Shown here: one piece after another, positions 17,760 to 29,200 of the stretch | How positions within the stretch are numbered: position 1 is the stretch's first letter | How the letters are laid out: each line of letters opens with the position of its first letter | Assembly: GCA_041725895.1 (NCBI GenBank) | Contig: JBGRQA010000013.1 | Location: forward strand, 86,231 to 150,230 | Direction of reading: 5' to 3' | Length of the DNA: 64,000 nucleotides | Source of the DNA: JBGRQA01 sp041725895 | GTDB lineage: Bacteria; Bacteroidota; Bacteroidia; Bacteroidales; Marinifilaceae | The notes under the pieces: model-generated | What the model saw: the letters and a program-made list of their open reading frames with translations, nothing else | Databases searched by the model: none | What the model was told of the DNA's origin: nothing | Translations under genes and position numbers: made by a program

Positions 17760-18695
17760 TCAATTGGTTTCCTCTTCTATATGTGGTTTAGCCAAAGGAT
17801 CCGGTTGCATTTTTACATGCAGCTTGCATTGCTCCGAAGCAAAGCATCGGATGGGAACCAGAAGGGTCTTGTAATTCATGTTGGTAATCCGAAGGGTGTA
17901 TTCTCCTTCAGGGAAGGTTTTAAAGCGGAAGGTTCCATTGGGGGATACATCGGTGCTCAATTCCAAACCTTCTACCGACACGGTTCCCCGGGTAATGGAA
18001 TTGCCACTTTCCTCGTCGGTGACATAACCAAGTACCGCATTGGGCCGGTAATGAGTTCTGCTGGCCTGGCGAGCTGCAAAGTAATGATTTACAAACTCAG
18101 GGTGTTCCGATCGGTATCCCTCTATGCTCCAGTCCAGTTCATTTTTTAGAAGTAGGTTGATTTCTCGTTTTGTAGTTTTGAATTCAGTACCGGCCTCTTT
18201 CTTATCCTTCAGAATCCTTATCTTATTGGTTCGGTTTTCCTCCAGGGCATCTACGTCCGTTGAAAAGTCAGTAATGGTTTCAGGAGTAATTTTGTAATTG
18301 GCCAGTTCTGCAATGTTTTCATTGGATATTCTTATGAGATTTTGGCTGGAATTGATCAATTCTACAATACTCAGTTTGCGTAGATCTGATTTGGTGCTTT
18401 TCACCTCTTCCAGCATTTTTTTGTTGTTTGTGGCATTGGCAAAGCGGACCAATCCTACAGATAGGGGGTAGGCCTTCTTAAGTAATTTTTTTTTGATCTC
18501 TCTTTTTTCCTGGGTTAGCCATTCTATCGGTGTTTTCATTATTTGAGACAACTTTTCCAGCACTCTCAGTTGTTTTGAAAAAATTGTTTTCAAATCATTT
18601 GTTGCCTGATCTGCTTCGTAAATCGCAGTATTTTCATCCAACACTTTTTCCGTTTCATTGAAGGATTCTAACTTCATTCTATCAGATGCATTCAT
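17760..18695 (-). CDS. Protein with C-terminal carboxypeptidase-regulatory-like domain
   Basis: The ATG at 18695 gives 311 residues. An earlier in-frame codon at 18764 would add 23 residues with no motif support. Residues 1-230 are helical and rich in Lys/Glu/Leu, without signal peptide or membrane segment. The last 90 form a beta-sandwich of the carboxypeptidase-regulatory-like type (VLGYVTDEESGNSITRGTVSVEG, FRFKTFPEGEYTLRI). This domain usually occurs in secreted or outer-membrane proteins, so its presence on an apparently cytosolic helical protein is unusual. Bacteroidota have scattered paralogs with this layout. The function is unknown. Confidence 0.75.
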   Translation of the reverse strand: MNASDRMKLESFNETEKVLDENTAIYEADQATNDLKTIFSKQLRVLEKLSQIMKTPIEWLTQEKREIKKKLLKKAYPLSVGLVRFANATNNKKMLEEVKSTKSDLRKLSIVELINSSQNLIRISNENIAELANYKITPETITDFSTDVDALEENRTNKIRILKDKKEAGTEFKTTKREINLLLKNELDWSIEGYRSEHPEFVNHYFAARQASRTHYRPNAVLGYVTDEESGNSITRGTVSVEGLELSTDVSPNGTFRFKTFPEGEYTLRITNMNYKTLLVPIRCFASEQCKLHVKMQPDPLAKPHIEEETN

Positions 18696-18779
18696 AGTGG
18701 TAGTTTTATTAGTTATTAATACGCTTATCTGTAAACTTTTCAATGCAATCGTTGTTCGCCCCAATAGCCCCGAGGGATT

Positions 18780-19079
18780 CTATAGGAGACGGATGATTTG
18801 ATTCTTGTTTTTTCGGTCTATTTTCTCGTTCAAGTCGTGTCTTCGCGCAAAGAAGTTTTCAATTTTCTCGTTCAAGTCATGTCTTCGCGCAGAGAAGTTT
18901 TCAATTTTCTCGTTCAAGTCATGACTTCGCGCAAAGAAGTTTTCATTTTTCTTGTTCAAGTCATGTCTTCGCTCAAAGAAGTGTTCATTTTTCTCCTTCA
19001 AGTCATGACTTTGCGCGAAGAATTTTTCATTTTTCTCATTTAAGTTTTGGACTCCCAATTGTACCTTTTGGGTCTCCAC
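18780..19079 (-). CDS. Small 14-residue-repeat coiled-coil ORF (uncertain)
   Basis: This 99-codon reading frame on the minus strand starts with GTG at 19079. It consists largely of five and a half copies of a 14-residue unit close to HDLNEKIENFFARR. The unit has strict heptad-like hydrophobic spacing and alternating charge. The 42-bp DNA repeats encoding it keep the frame open throughout, and their differences are mostly conservative at protein level (Ile/Asn, Arg/Ser). No signal peptide or known domain is present. It may be a true small coiled-coil protein or only a translated minisatellite. Confidence 0.4.
   Translation of the reverse strand: METQKVQLGVQNLNEKNEKFFAQSHDLKEKNEHFFERRHDLNKKNENFFARSHDLNEKIENFSARRHDLNEKIENFFARRHDLNEKIDRKNKNQIIRLL
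18820..19050. repeat. 42-bp tandem repeat, about 5.5 copies
   Basis: Copies begin at 18820, 18862, 18904, 18946 and 18988, with a partial copy from 19030. Each holds TTCAAGTCATG followed by CTTCGCGCAAAGAAG, with a few substitutions and no indels. The length is a multiple of three, so the minus-strand frame passes through intact. Confidence 0.9.
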
Positions 19080-19915
19080 CCGGAAGTTTTGTTTGCAGGA
19101 AAGTCCTCCTGTTCCATTGTTCTCTGTTTGTTTTGATAGCTGTTGTTAAACTGTTTGTAATTAGATCTTTGTTTTAGGTGTTAACTGTAGGCAAAGTCGA
19201 AAATTGAAACCAGAAAAGAAAAAGAAATGAGTGAATGGCCAGAAAAATTTAGTGGGGAGTACAAAATCCTGAGTAAATGGGATTTTTGGGGTAGAATGTC
19301 GTACCATTCTTGGAGATATAACATAACTTAACGTAAAATGGGGCTTTCAGGGTATTTTTTAGATCGATTTCAAAAGTGTGAAATGATCAAAATCCTGAGC
19401 GAATGGTCAAAATCTTTGAGCGAAGAGTACAAAATCCTGAGTAAACCAAAATGGAATAACAGAACTTGAAATTTTTCGAAAAAAGAATAGGTTCCAACAA
19501 TGGTAAAAGTCAAAAAGTTCCTCTTTGATTCCGCTTTTGCAGTGCGAGGAGTGATTTTATTAAAGTAATCATATTATTGGTTGTTGACTTTGTGGTGAAG
19601 TGTTTGTAAATTTAATATTTACGATTTTTTAGTTGGAGAACTAAATGTTTTTCGTAGGAAAAAGTACTGTAATGCCAGACAGAATGCGATGTGTCGGTGT
19701 TTTCGTAACGTTTAATTTCGTGTTTGTGTTGTTGTAAAAGGTTGAAAATGCGCAACAAAGGGTTTGATGGGGTTAAATGTTTAAAACTGTTGATATGTAA
19801 ATCTTCAGAATTCTTGATTTTGTCAATTAAAGAATATGTTTAGTCAAACAGAGTATGATTAACCACTTGGTCTTTACTAATTTTAATAGGAAGAAATCAA
19901 CATAAAAAAACTCAA
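19080..19915. other. Long AT-rich intergenic region before the adhesin cassette
   Basis: No gene was found in 836 bases. Near 19260-19445 a short phrase recurs: ATCCTGAGTAAA, ATCCTGAGCGAATGG, ATCTTTGAGCGAAG, then ATCCTGAGTAAA again. This degenerate repeat has no obvious reading frame. The last 100 bases must hold the promoter of the PorP/SprF-OmpA-adhesin operon, but no convincing -33/-7 pair was recognised. Confidence 0.4.
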
Positions 19916-20875
19916 ATGTGGTTTAGTTTTGGTTTAATTCGTTGTTTGAAATCCTGTAAACAACTCTTTGTATTATTAACCTTTATTCTGTGTGGGTTGT
20001 CCTGCTTTGCCCAGCAAGATAAGATGTTTACCCAGTTCCTGAATTATCCTTCCGGGATTAATCCCGCCTATTCCGGTTCCAGGGATGCTTTTCAGTTTTT
20101 GGGCATTACCCGTAAGCAGTGGGTAGGAATTGATGGAAGTCCTACAAGTTCTGTTTTTTCGGTCAATTCTCCCATTAATTTTTTTAATCTGGGGCTGGGC
20201 CTAACTTTTGAATCGGATAAAATTGGGCGGGAAAAAAACAATGAGGTGGAATTTGATATTTCCTATAAGATTCAGTTGTTCAATGGTACTTTTTTGAATC
20301 TGGGTATCAAATCCGGTTTTTCCAACTACAAAGTCGATTTGATGAATGCCCGGGTGGTTGATCACAACGATCAGTTGCTTCAAGGGAACATCAACAAGGG
20401 ATGGGTTCCCCACTTTGGAGTTGGAGCTTACTGTTACGGGAAGCGATATTTTGTTGGTTTTTCCATTCCTCAACTCTTTCAGAACGAATCTTCGGGGGGA
20501 TGGCTAATGAGTTCATCGCTGGATCGGGAGCGTCTTCATTACTATTTGATGGCCGGCTATCTACTTCCACTGACTCCCTCCCTACAATTGAAGCCTTCTC
20601 TTCTTGTTAAAGCCTCCGAAGCATCAAATTTCAGTTACGATATTTCAAGTGTTTTTATTCTTTTTGATCGACTTTGGCTAGGTGGTTCCTACAGGAATGA
20701 GGATGCTTTTGCAGCTATTGTTCAATTTAATATTAGCAGTCAGTTGAAGCTTGGTTACTCCTATGATATAGGAATTGCAAAACTTTCGGGGCGCAGCTAT
20801 GGTTCTCATGAATTTACTTTGAGTTTCGACCTGGCGCTCTCCGATCATAAGATAAGATCACCAAGATATTTTTAA
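19916..20875 (+). CDS. PorP/SprF family type IX secretion membrane protein
   Basis: The protein has 319 residues with a signal peptide ending near CFAQ (about residue 33) and the family opening FLNYPSGINPAYSG. Amphipathic strands of an outer-membrane barrel follow. It is a divergent paralog of the protein at 11394-12323 in the same window. The arrangement with an OmpA protein (26 bases downstream) and a giant CHU_C adhesin resembles sprB/sprF-type loci of gliding Flavobacteriia. There the SprF protein is needed to export or anchor the SprB adhesin. The likely client here is the 4.2-kilo-residue protein two genes downstream. Confidence 0.9.
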   Translation: MWFSFGLIRCLKSCKQLFVLLTFILCGLSCFAQQDKMFTQFLNYPSGINPAYSGSRDAFQFLGITRKQWVGIDGSPTSSVFSVNSPINFFNLGLGLTFESDKIGREKNNEVEFDISYKIQLFNGTFLNLGIKSGFSNYKVDLMNARVVDHNDQLLQGNINKGWVPHFGVGAYCYGKRYFVGFSIPQLFQNESSGGWLMSSSLDRERLHYYLMAGYLLPLTPSLQLKPSLLVKASEASNFSYDISSVFILFDRLWLGGSYRNEDAFAAIVQFNISSQLKLGYSYDIGIAKLSGRSYGSHEFTLSFDLALSDHKIRSPRYF

Positions 20876-20901
20876 CCTAAATAAAAACAGATGTAACTTT
20901 T

Positions 20902-23124
20902 ATGAGACGATACTTACTCCTGATCTTTTTGGTTTTTATGATATGTGCGGGGGGAATGAGTCAAACCATAATGAATCGAAAAGGCGATAAAGCCTACGAA
21001 AAATTTAACTACAAACGGGCTGTTGAATTCTACGAGAATTCTCTGGCCATTGATAGTACCAATGTACACGTTATTCGGCGTTTGGCCAATGCCTATGATA
21101 AGATCGGTGAATTCCGAAAAGGACATCAGATCTACAGGCTATTGATGGAGAATGATTTCCATCGGGATTCAGATCTACTGAATTATGCTTTTTTCGTAAA
21201 GAAGCGGGGGGAATACCGGGAGGCATTGAATCGGTTGGAGCAATATCTTGCCCTGCATCCTTCCGATCGAAAAGCACGAGAGGTGGAAAAGGAGGTGCGG
21301 AAGATTCTTCAAAATCCTTTAATGGAGCTGAATTGTGAGGTTAAGCTGATGGATTGTAATTCGGAGTATTCCGATTTTGCCCCGGTCGTATTTCAAAACC
21401 AATTGGTTTTCACCTCCGGACGCAAGGGAGATCCTGCTCACAATAAGAAGTATGGCTGGGATGGACAATACTTTCTTGGGCTTTTTCAGTACGATTTGGA
21501 TGGTGAGAGCAAGGAGGTGGTTCGGTTTGCTAAGGAGGTGGGGTCTCGTTACCACGAAGGCGTCATCAGTTTTTCTCCTGACAGGCAAAAAATGTATTTA
21601 ACCAGTAACAATAACTGCAAAGGGAAATTACGACGAAGTAAGCAGGGAATCAACAATCTGAAAATTTTTATCTCTGAGCTAAAGGATGGAAAGTGGGAGC
21701 CTTTGCAGGAATTTGTCCACAACAATGATGAGTTTTCGGTGGGGCATCCTGCACTTTCTTCCGATGGTCGTAAAATGTATTTTGTTTCGAATATGCCGGG
21801 AGGTTTTGGCGGAACAGATATCTATTTCTGTAGTTGGGTAGAGGGAGGGTGGACTGTACCCGAGAATATGGGGCCGGAAGTAAACAGTTCGCAGAATGAG
21901 ATGTTTCCTTTTGTTGATCAGCAGGGGAATCTATTCTTTGCCTCCAATGGCCATTCCGGTTTGGGTGGCCTCGATCTGTATGGTATCAATCCTAATGATC
22001 CCCAGGCCCGCTTGATTCATCTGGGGCCTCCGATTAATTCCGAAGCCGATGATTTTTCCATGGTTTTTCACGGGGATGGTGCCCGGGGCTTCTTTGCCTC
22101 CAATCGGGCCGGAGGAATGGGAAGGGATGATATTTATGCTTTTGAAATTGATGCAATTAGTAAGGTGAAGGTAGAGTTACTGGATTCTCTGGGGCAAAAT
22201 CCAGGATTGGCGAATCAAATTATTGTTTTGGGTCCTGGTGAAATCGAGCCGGAATACAAAGTGGAGGAAAATTGTTACCGATTCAATATAGAAAGTGGCC
22301 ATTCCTATCGGCTTTTGGTGAAGAAGGACAGTTTCTATTCCATCGACACGGTATTGTATAGCCATCTGCTTGAACCCGAATTGACCCACTCTGTTAAAAT
22401 GAGAAAGCTACCTGTGGAACCTGAACGAACAGTAAATTTTGTTTTGAAGGATTTCATTTCGGGGGACACCATGATGCCGGATGTATTTCAAATTGTTGAG
22501 CCCGAGATTGTAGACCTGAAGCAGGAAATGGAAAATGGGAATTTTACGGTTCAGCTCAAAAGCAATATAGACTATCGGATTTTCGCCCAAAAGGATGGTT
22601 ACTATGCTTTGGATACCAGTTTCTATTGTCCAAAGAATTCGAATGTTCTGAACCAGGAATTGGCTATGCGCGTAATCCCGCCAAAGGAGGAGGAGAAGGA
22701 GTTTTTGCCCGAGGAGCTGACTACTGTTTATTTCGAATTTGATCGCTACGAGGTTAAAAACAAGGCTTTTGCGAGTATCGCCAAAGTGATAGATATTTTG
22801 AAGGAAGAGGAGAGTTTGATGGTGACACTGGTGGCCAGGGCGGATACCAGGGGGAGGACTGAATACAATCAGAATCTGGCATTTAAGCGGGCGATGGCGA
22901 CCCGTGATTTTTTCCTGCAAAAGGGGATTGAAGGCGACCGGGTTGTTGTATTGGCTTTGGGCGAAAGTGCTCCATTTGAACAAGAAAAAGATCAATCCCT
23001 TGAAACCTGGTACCAATTGAATCGATGTGTTGATTTTGAATTGAATACCATTTTTCAGACGAATACAGTAGAGACTGAAATACTTAAAGTGGGCAGCTCC
23101 ATGGAGCCCTATTCATCAGAGTAG
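20902..23124 (+). CDS. OmpA-family protein with TPR and PD40 repeats
   Basis: The protein has 740 residues with a signal peptide (about 1-20). TPR-like helices lie at about 25-130 (ALNRLEQYLALHPSDRKA). PD40 blades occupy about 150-420 (MYFVSNMPGGFGGTDIYF, LFFASNGHSGLGGLDLY, GFFASNRAGGMGRDDIY). Two beta domains follow (about 425-600) and then an OmpA domain (about 610-720) with VARADTRGRTEYNQNLAFKRA. The typical TDxxG loop reads ADTRG here. It is a longer paralog of the 9643-11382 protein, and the two extra beta domains make it closer to a PorE-like layout. It probably fixes the PorP/SprF-adhesin complex to peptidoglycan. Confidence 0.88.
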   Translation: MRRYLLLIFLVFMICAGGMSQTIMNRKGDKAYEKFNYKRAVEFYENSLAIDSTNVHVIRRLANAYDKIGEFRKGHQIYRLLMENDFHRDSDLLNYAFFVKKRGEYREALNRLEQYLALHPSDRKAREVEKEVRKILQNPLMELNCEVKLMDCNSEYSDFAPVVFQNQLVFTSGRKGDPAHNKKYGWDGQYFLGLFQYDLDGESKEVVRFAKEVGSRYHEGVISFSPDRQKMYLTSNNNCKGKLRRSKQGINNLKIFISELKDGKWEPLQEFVHNNDEFSVGHPALSSDGRKMYFVSNMPGGFGGTDIYFCSWVEGGWTVPENMGPEVNSSQNEMFPFVDQQGNLFFASNGHSGLGGLDLYGINPNDPQARLIHLGPPINSEADDFSMVFHGDGARGFFASNRAGGMGRDDIYAFEIDAISKVKVELLDSLGQNPGLANQIIVLGPGEIEPEYKVEENCYRFNIESGHSYRLLVKKDSFYSIDTVLYSHLLEPELTHSVKMRKLPVEPERTVNFVLKDFISGDTMMPDVFQIVEPEIVDLKQEMENGNFTVQLKSNIDYRIFAQKDGYYALDTSFYCPKNSNVLNQELAMRVIPPKEEEKEFLPEELTTVYFEFDRYEVKNKAFASIAKVIDILKEEESLMVTLVARADTRGRTEYNQNLAFKRAMATRDFFLQKGIEGDRVVVLALGESAPFEQEKDQSLETWYQLNRCVDFELNTIFQTNTVETEILKVGSSMEPYSSE

Positions 23125-23271
23125 AGGAAGATGTTTGCTGAGTTTATTTTTTATGGCAGGATGTGATCGGAAGTCTAAACATTCTGTGGTTTTGTTTTAG
23201 AAAAAAACGATTTGCCTCTAGTGGTCCCAATCGAGGCAGATCATTTAACTGATACTACCGTTTACCCTAAA

Positions 23272-26200
23272 ATGGAAGGAATGAAGAATTTTTACTCTCG
23301 AAGTCTGGCAGGTTTGTATGTCAAATGGCAGTTGTTGCTTGTTGTGCTGCTAATTGGCATAAGTGAACAGGAGGTTTGGGCGGAAGGAACCAAACAGTTG
23401 GCCCCCAATTCAACCGATCGAATCTATCTGGCCCTTTGTTTTGGTGATTACGGAGATTTTGGTCGTTACAACGGGACTTCCGATCAGCGATTGCACATTC
23501 ATATTGAACATCCTGAGCAGGAGCAAGTGTTTTTGGGTTTCTCCAATTTTGTGAGCGATGGGCATTATCCTCTTAGCGGACAGGCTGTACAGGGTTTTAT
23601 TCGCATAAAAGATCCTTCGGGGCGTGTGGTTTGGCCTACCAAAGACAATTCCAATGGATATGCTGTTGGCTGGGGAAATATTGATTCCTGGTCGAAAGCT
23701 GTAAATGGTCCGAAGCAAATTAATGGAGGAAAAGGTTACAATGCATGGGTTTTTGATCCGGCCGGATTGTCTGCTGGTGATTACTATATAGAGTTCAGCC
23801 GAAATCAAACGGAATATAGTTCCCATAGCTTGTTTGTTGAATGGTGGGATATTACCGTAGCGACAAAGGGTGCAAATCCTAAAGCCATTAAGGGGCGTGT
23901 GTGGAGTAAAAACTGGGCTTTTCAGAGTCCGGCTACCTGGCACTGGGTTTCCCATCCCAACAATAAATTCAGGTATCGGGTAAGGGATGATTGGTTTGGC
24001 CGGCCATTTAATGGTACTGTTTACAGTTATTGTACCGAAAAGAATTTTCCAGGGGGGTATGTTACCGAAGTTGATTTTAGAAATTCCGGATTTCGTGGAG
24101 CTGCTTTCAACCTGGCCTTTAACTGGTCGGGTACCGATACAACCGACGATTTTACAGTGAATCGCAAATCTATTCCCGGACAAAATCGGCTTTCTCCCGA
24201 ATTCCCGATTTTCCTAAACGATCCGGATCATGAGGTTTACCCTTCTGCTCCTTCGTATGGTAGATTTTTAAACGATGAGGTAGAGGATTGTCCCAGATTA
24301 TTCGGTTGTCCGGGGAATTATTTCTTTCATGTTGCTGTTGAGAAGAAGGGGCGAATCGAGCTGATTCTGGATTTTGATCTGAATGGAAGGTTTGACCCCG
24401 ATTCCAGGGACCGTGTTATCACCCAGTTGTTCAAGCCTCACGAACACGAATCCAACCCCTTGATTCGTGATATCTACTGGGATGGATTGGATGGCAAAGG
24501 CAATGAGGTCACCGATTCTAAAATCCATGTGATCTTCGATTACATCCAGGGAACCTTTCATTTTCCCATGTACGATGTGGAATTTATGACCCGTGGTTTG
24601 GTTCCGCGTACTGTACGACCTGTACCGCCTCCGGTAATCAATGCGAATGGTACTACCCAGGCTTATGTACCAAAGCTTTATTGGGACGACTCCCGAATTA
24701 CAGGACAACTCATGAATGGTCAACCCAAAATTGAGTTAACGGGAGCCGGGGCACCCAGCCATGCATGGGACGATTACAACGAATGGGAAGACCAGGGGTA
24801 CGGGAATAACAATTCCATCAACACCTACTGGAATTCGTACAGTTCAGGAGCAGATAACAGTTTTATCTTCGAAATGCCGTACCATGGTTGCGAACTCTTT
24901 GTGCCCGGGAGTATCAGTGGTACGGTGTATTACGATGCCAACCGCAACGGGAAAATGGATGGGGGAGAGAATCCGGAGCAACCCCAGTCAGGGGTTACTG
25001 TCTATTTGTATAAGGATAGCAATGACAACAAGATTTTTGACGATGAGGATGTGCTGGCAGATACTTTTATAACACAGGAACCGGGAACTTTTGGTTATCC
25101 TGAAGGTACCGGTAATTATTTATTCGAACCGGAAATTGGCTATGAATACTTTGTTGGAGTGGAGTCGGGAACAGATATCGTGACAACCGAAAATTACAGG
25201 TACTATACTCTCTATTCGTTGGGGACGGAGCATTTCGATCAGTACTTTGGAGTGACGGCTGCCCCCGTTGTTTCTCTCTCCGCTATACCCGTACAGTTAA
25301 CTGAAGCCCCGCAGACTTCTACAATTACTGCCACTTTGGATTATGAGCCGATATTACCGGTTACCATTGGATTAAACTACCAGGGGACAGCTTCTGCCGA
25401 TGATTTCACTCTTATAGTGGGGGAGAATGCAACAGACAAGAATACCCTGAAATTTGAACCTGGTGAAACAACGGCCTCGGTTCAGTTGGTGAGTGTAAAT
25501 GATGAGGAAGCCGAAGCAGATGAGTCTGTTGTTGTGGAAGTAAACTCTGTGACCAATTGCGTGACCGGTGATGCAATCACCCAAACCATCCGAATACTGG
25601 ATGATGATGAAGCAGGACTGATTGTTTCAAAAAAACAGGTGGAGGTGGCTGAAAATGGTCTGAATGATTCCTTTTCGGTGCAACTGAAGTCCCAACCAAC
25701 TCATTCGGTTACCCTTTCTATCCACTCCTTAATACCCAATGAAGCCATAGTTTCACCAACGGAACTAAGTTTTACTCCCGAAGAATGGAATATTCCCCAA
25801 ACGGTTTTTGTATCAGGAAAGGATGATCTTGTGGATGATGATGATCAGGCATTTGTGGTAGAACTTTACAATGTAAGGAGTGAAGATCCCTTTTATGATG
25901 AAAATTTTCATGAGGAATTACTGGGAGTAAACAGGGATAATGATGAGGCTGGCTTATTGCTCTCTAAAGACAATTTACAAGTTCATGAGGAATTGACCAC
26001 ATCCGATGTTTTTTCGGTAAAGTTAAAATCGCAACCCTTGAGGGATGTTAAAATTAAAATAACATCATCCAACGAAGAGGAGGGCACCGTAGATGTGTTC
26101 TGGTTGCTGTTCCAGCCTTCAGACTGGCAGGTAGCAAAGGATGTTGTGGTAACTTCGGTTGATGAAAGAATTGCGGATGGCGATCAGACTTTCCATATTC

Positions 26201-29200
26201 AGTTGGACCCTTTTGCCAGTCTGGATGAGAAATATAAAGTACTTGGGCCGATAGAGATTCCGGTTGTAAATGTTGATAACGACAATGGCGTGAGTCCAAT
26301 AGCAGATACGGATGTAGCAGTGAATGAGGTGACGGAGAATGCCGATGTTAACGATTTGGTGGGGATAACAGCTTCTGCACAGGATGAGGATGAAGAGGAT
26401 GTTGTTAGCTATCATCTTAAAAATGACTTTTATGGTTGGTTCCGGATTGATGCCGGTACCGGTGTTGTTACTGTTGCTGGGAATATTGACTATGAGGATA
26501 AGAACCTGCTCAATCATGAGGCTACGATTGTTGTAGAGGCAACCAGTACCGATTTAAGTACCTCTGAAAAAAGTTTCAGCATACGGATTCTCGATGCCGA
26601 TGGAGGAAATTCAGGCGGAGGAGATACGGATCATCCTATTTCAGCCATCGAGGATAGGGATTCCAATACGGAAGAGGTGAATGAGAATGCTAAGGTTGGG
26701 GATCCGGTTGGAATCACAGCTTTTGCCAGTGATCCGGATGAGGATGCTGTTTCCTATCATCTATCCGATGATTTTCATGGCTGGTTTCAAATTGATGCCG
26801 GTAGTGGTGTTGTTACTGTTCTTGGAAATATCGACTACGAAAATAATAATTTAATCAACCACGAGGCTACGATTGTTGCAGTTGCCACCAGTACAGACTT
26901 AAGCACATCCGAAAAGAGCTTTGCCATAAAAGTTCTGGATGCTGATGGTGGAAGCTCTGGCAACGGGGATACGGATCATTCCATTTCTGCTATTGAGGAT
27001 ACGGATTTGAATGCAGATCAGGTTGATGAAAATGCAACAGTTGGAGCTTTGGTTGGTATTACTGCCTTTGCCAGTGATTTGGATAAGGATGATGTTTCCT
27101 ATCATCTTTCCAATGATTTTCATGGTTGGTTCCAAATTGATGCGGTAAGCGGTGTTGTGAGTGTTGCTGGAAATATTGACTATGAGGATGGTAATCTGGA
27201 GAATCATCTGGCTACTATTGTTGTTGTTGCTACCAGTACGGACTTAAGTACATCAGAAAAAAGCTTTGCTATTGAAGTTTTAAATGCAGATGGAGGCAAT
27301 TCAGGTGGGGGAGATACGGATCATTTCATTTCTGCTATTGAGGATACGGATTTGAATGCAGATCAGGTTGATGAAAATGCAACAGTTGGAGCTTTGGTTG
27401 GTATTACTGCCTTTGCCAGTGATTTGGATAAGGATGTTGTTTCCTATCATCTTTCCTATGATTTTCATGGCTGGTTCCAGATTGATGCTGCAAGTGGTAT
27501 TGTTAGTGTTTTAGGAAATATTGACTATGAGGCTGAGGATTTGGTCAATCACGAGGCTACCATTGTTGTAGTGGCAACCAGTACGGACTTAAGCTCATCT
27601 GAGCGAAGTTTCACAATACAAGTTCTGAACGCAGACGGCGGAAATTCGGGTGGTGGAGATACGGATCATCCCATTTCGGCCATTGAAGACAAGGATGGAA
27701 ATACTGATCAGGTCAATGAGAATGCGGAAGTTGGAGATCTTGTCGGAATTACGGCTTTTGCCAGCGACTCGGATGAGGATGTTGTCTCCTATCAGCTATC
27801 CAATGATTTTCATGGTTGGTTCCAAATTGATGCCAGTTCAGGTATTGTAACCGTTTCTGGCAATATCGACTACGAGGATGGTAATCTGGACAATCATGAG
27901 GCCACCATCGTTGTAGTGGCTACCAGTACGGATTTAAGTACATCAGAAAAGAGTTTTACCATTAAAGTACTGGATGCTGAAGGGGGAAATTCCGGAGGGG
28001 GAGACACGGATCATCCGATTTCCGGTATTGAGGATAAGGATAGTAATCCCGATCAGGTCAGTGAGAATGCAGTTGTAGGTGATTTGGTGGGCATTACCGC
28101 CTTTGCCAGCGATCCGGATGAGGATGTTGTATCCTATCAACTTACCAATGATTTTTATGGCTGGTTCCAAATTGATGCCACTTCAGGTACTGTAAGTGTT
28201 CTTGGCAATATCGACTACGAGGATGGTAATCTGGTTAATCATGAGGCCACCATTAAAGTAGTTGCCACTAGTACGGATTTAAGCACATCCGAAAAGAGCT
28301 TTACAATTAAAGTTTTGGATGCGGCTGGGGGGAATACGGGCGGAGGAGATACGGATCATCCGATTTCCGGTATTGAGGATAAGGATGAAAATACCGATCA
28401 GGTAAATGAGAATGCAGTTGTAGGAGATCTTGTAGGCATTACTGCTTTTGCCAGCGATCCGGATGAAGATGTTGTATCCTATCAACTTACCAATGATTTT
28501 TATGGCTGGTTCCGGATTGATGCAGGTACGGGTGTTGTCAGTGTTCTGGGAAATATCGATTACGAGGATGCCAGGCTTGTGAATCATCTGGCTACCATTG
28601 TTGTTGCAGCCACCAGTACGGACTTAAGTACATCAGAAAAGAGCTTTACAATTAAAGTTCTGGATGCTGATGGGAATACACCCGGGGGTGGAGATACCGA
28701 TTTTTCCGTCTCACAAATTAGTGATGTAGATAGTGCTCCCAATGAGATCAACGAGAATTGCAAGCAGAATGAAATTGTGCATATTCAGGCCAATGCAACC
28801 GATCCGGATGGGGATGCTGTTTCCTACTTTTTGTTGGATGATGCCGGCGGAAGATTTAAGATTGATGAAGGAACGGGAGTGGTGCAGGTGAAGGATGACA
28901 GTAATATTGATCATGAAAATTCATCTTCCCATAATATTGTAGTGAAAGCAGTAAGTACGGATGGATCATTCAGTACCAGGCTGTTTGCGATTACTGTTTT
29001 GGATGCTGTAATTGATGATGATCATACGGTCTCGGAGATTCAGGATATTGATAAGGTTGAGAATCGGATTAGCGAAAATTCCAAAGTTGGAGATTTGGTG
29101 CACATCTGGGCTTTTGCAACCGATCCGGATCCCGGTGATGTAGTTAGTTATAGTCTGAATAATGATATTTTGGGCTGGTTTACAATTGATGAACAAACCG

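Noticed and set aside
23212..23271. TTG start of the giant adhesin at 23212
   Set aside because: It would put 20 charged or neutral residues ahead of a normal signal peptide. The ATG at 23272 (or 23281) fits an exported protein better.
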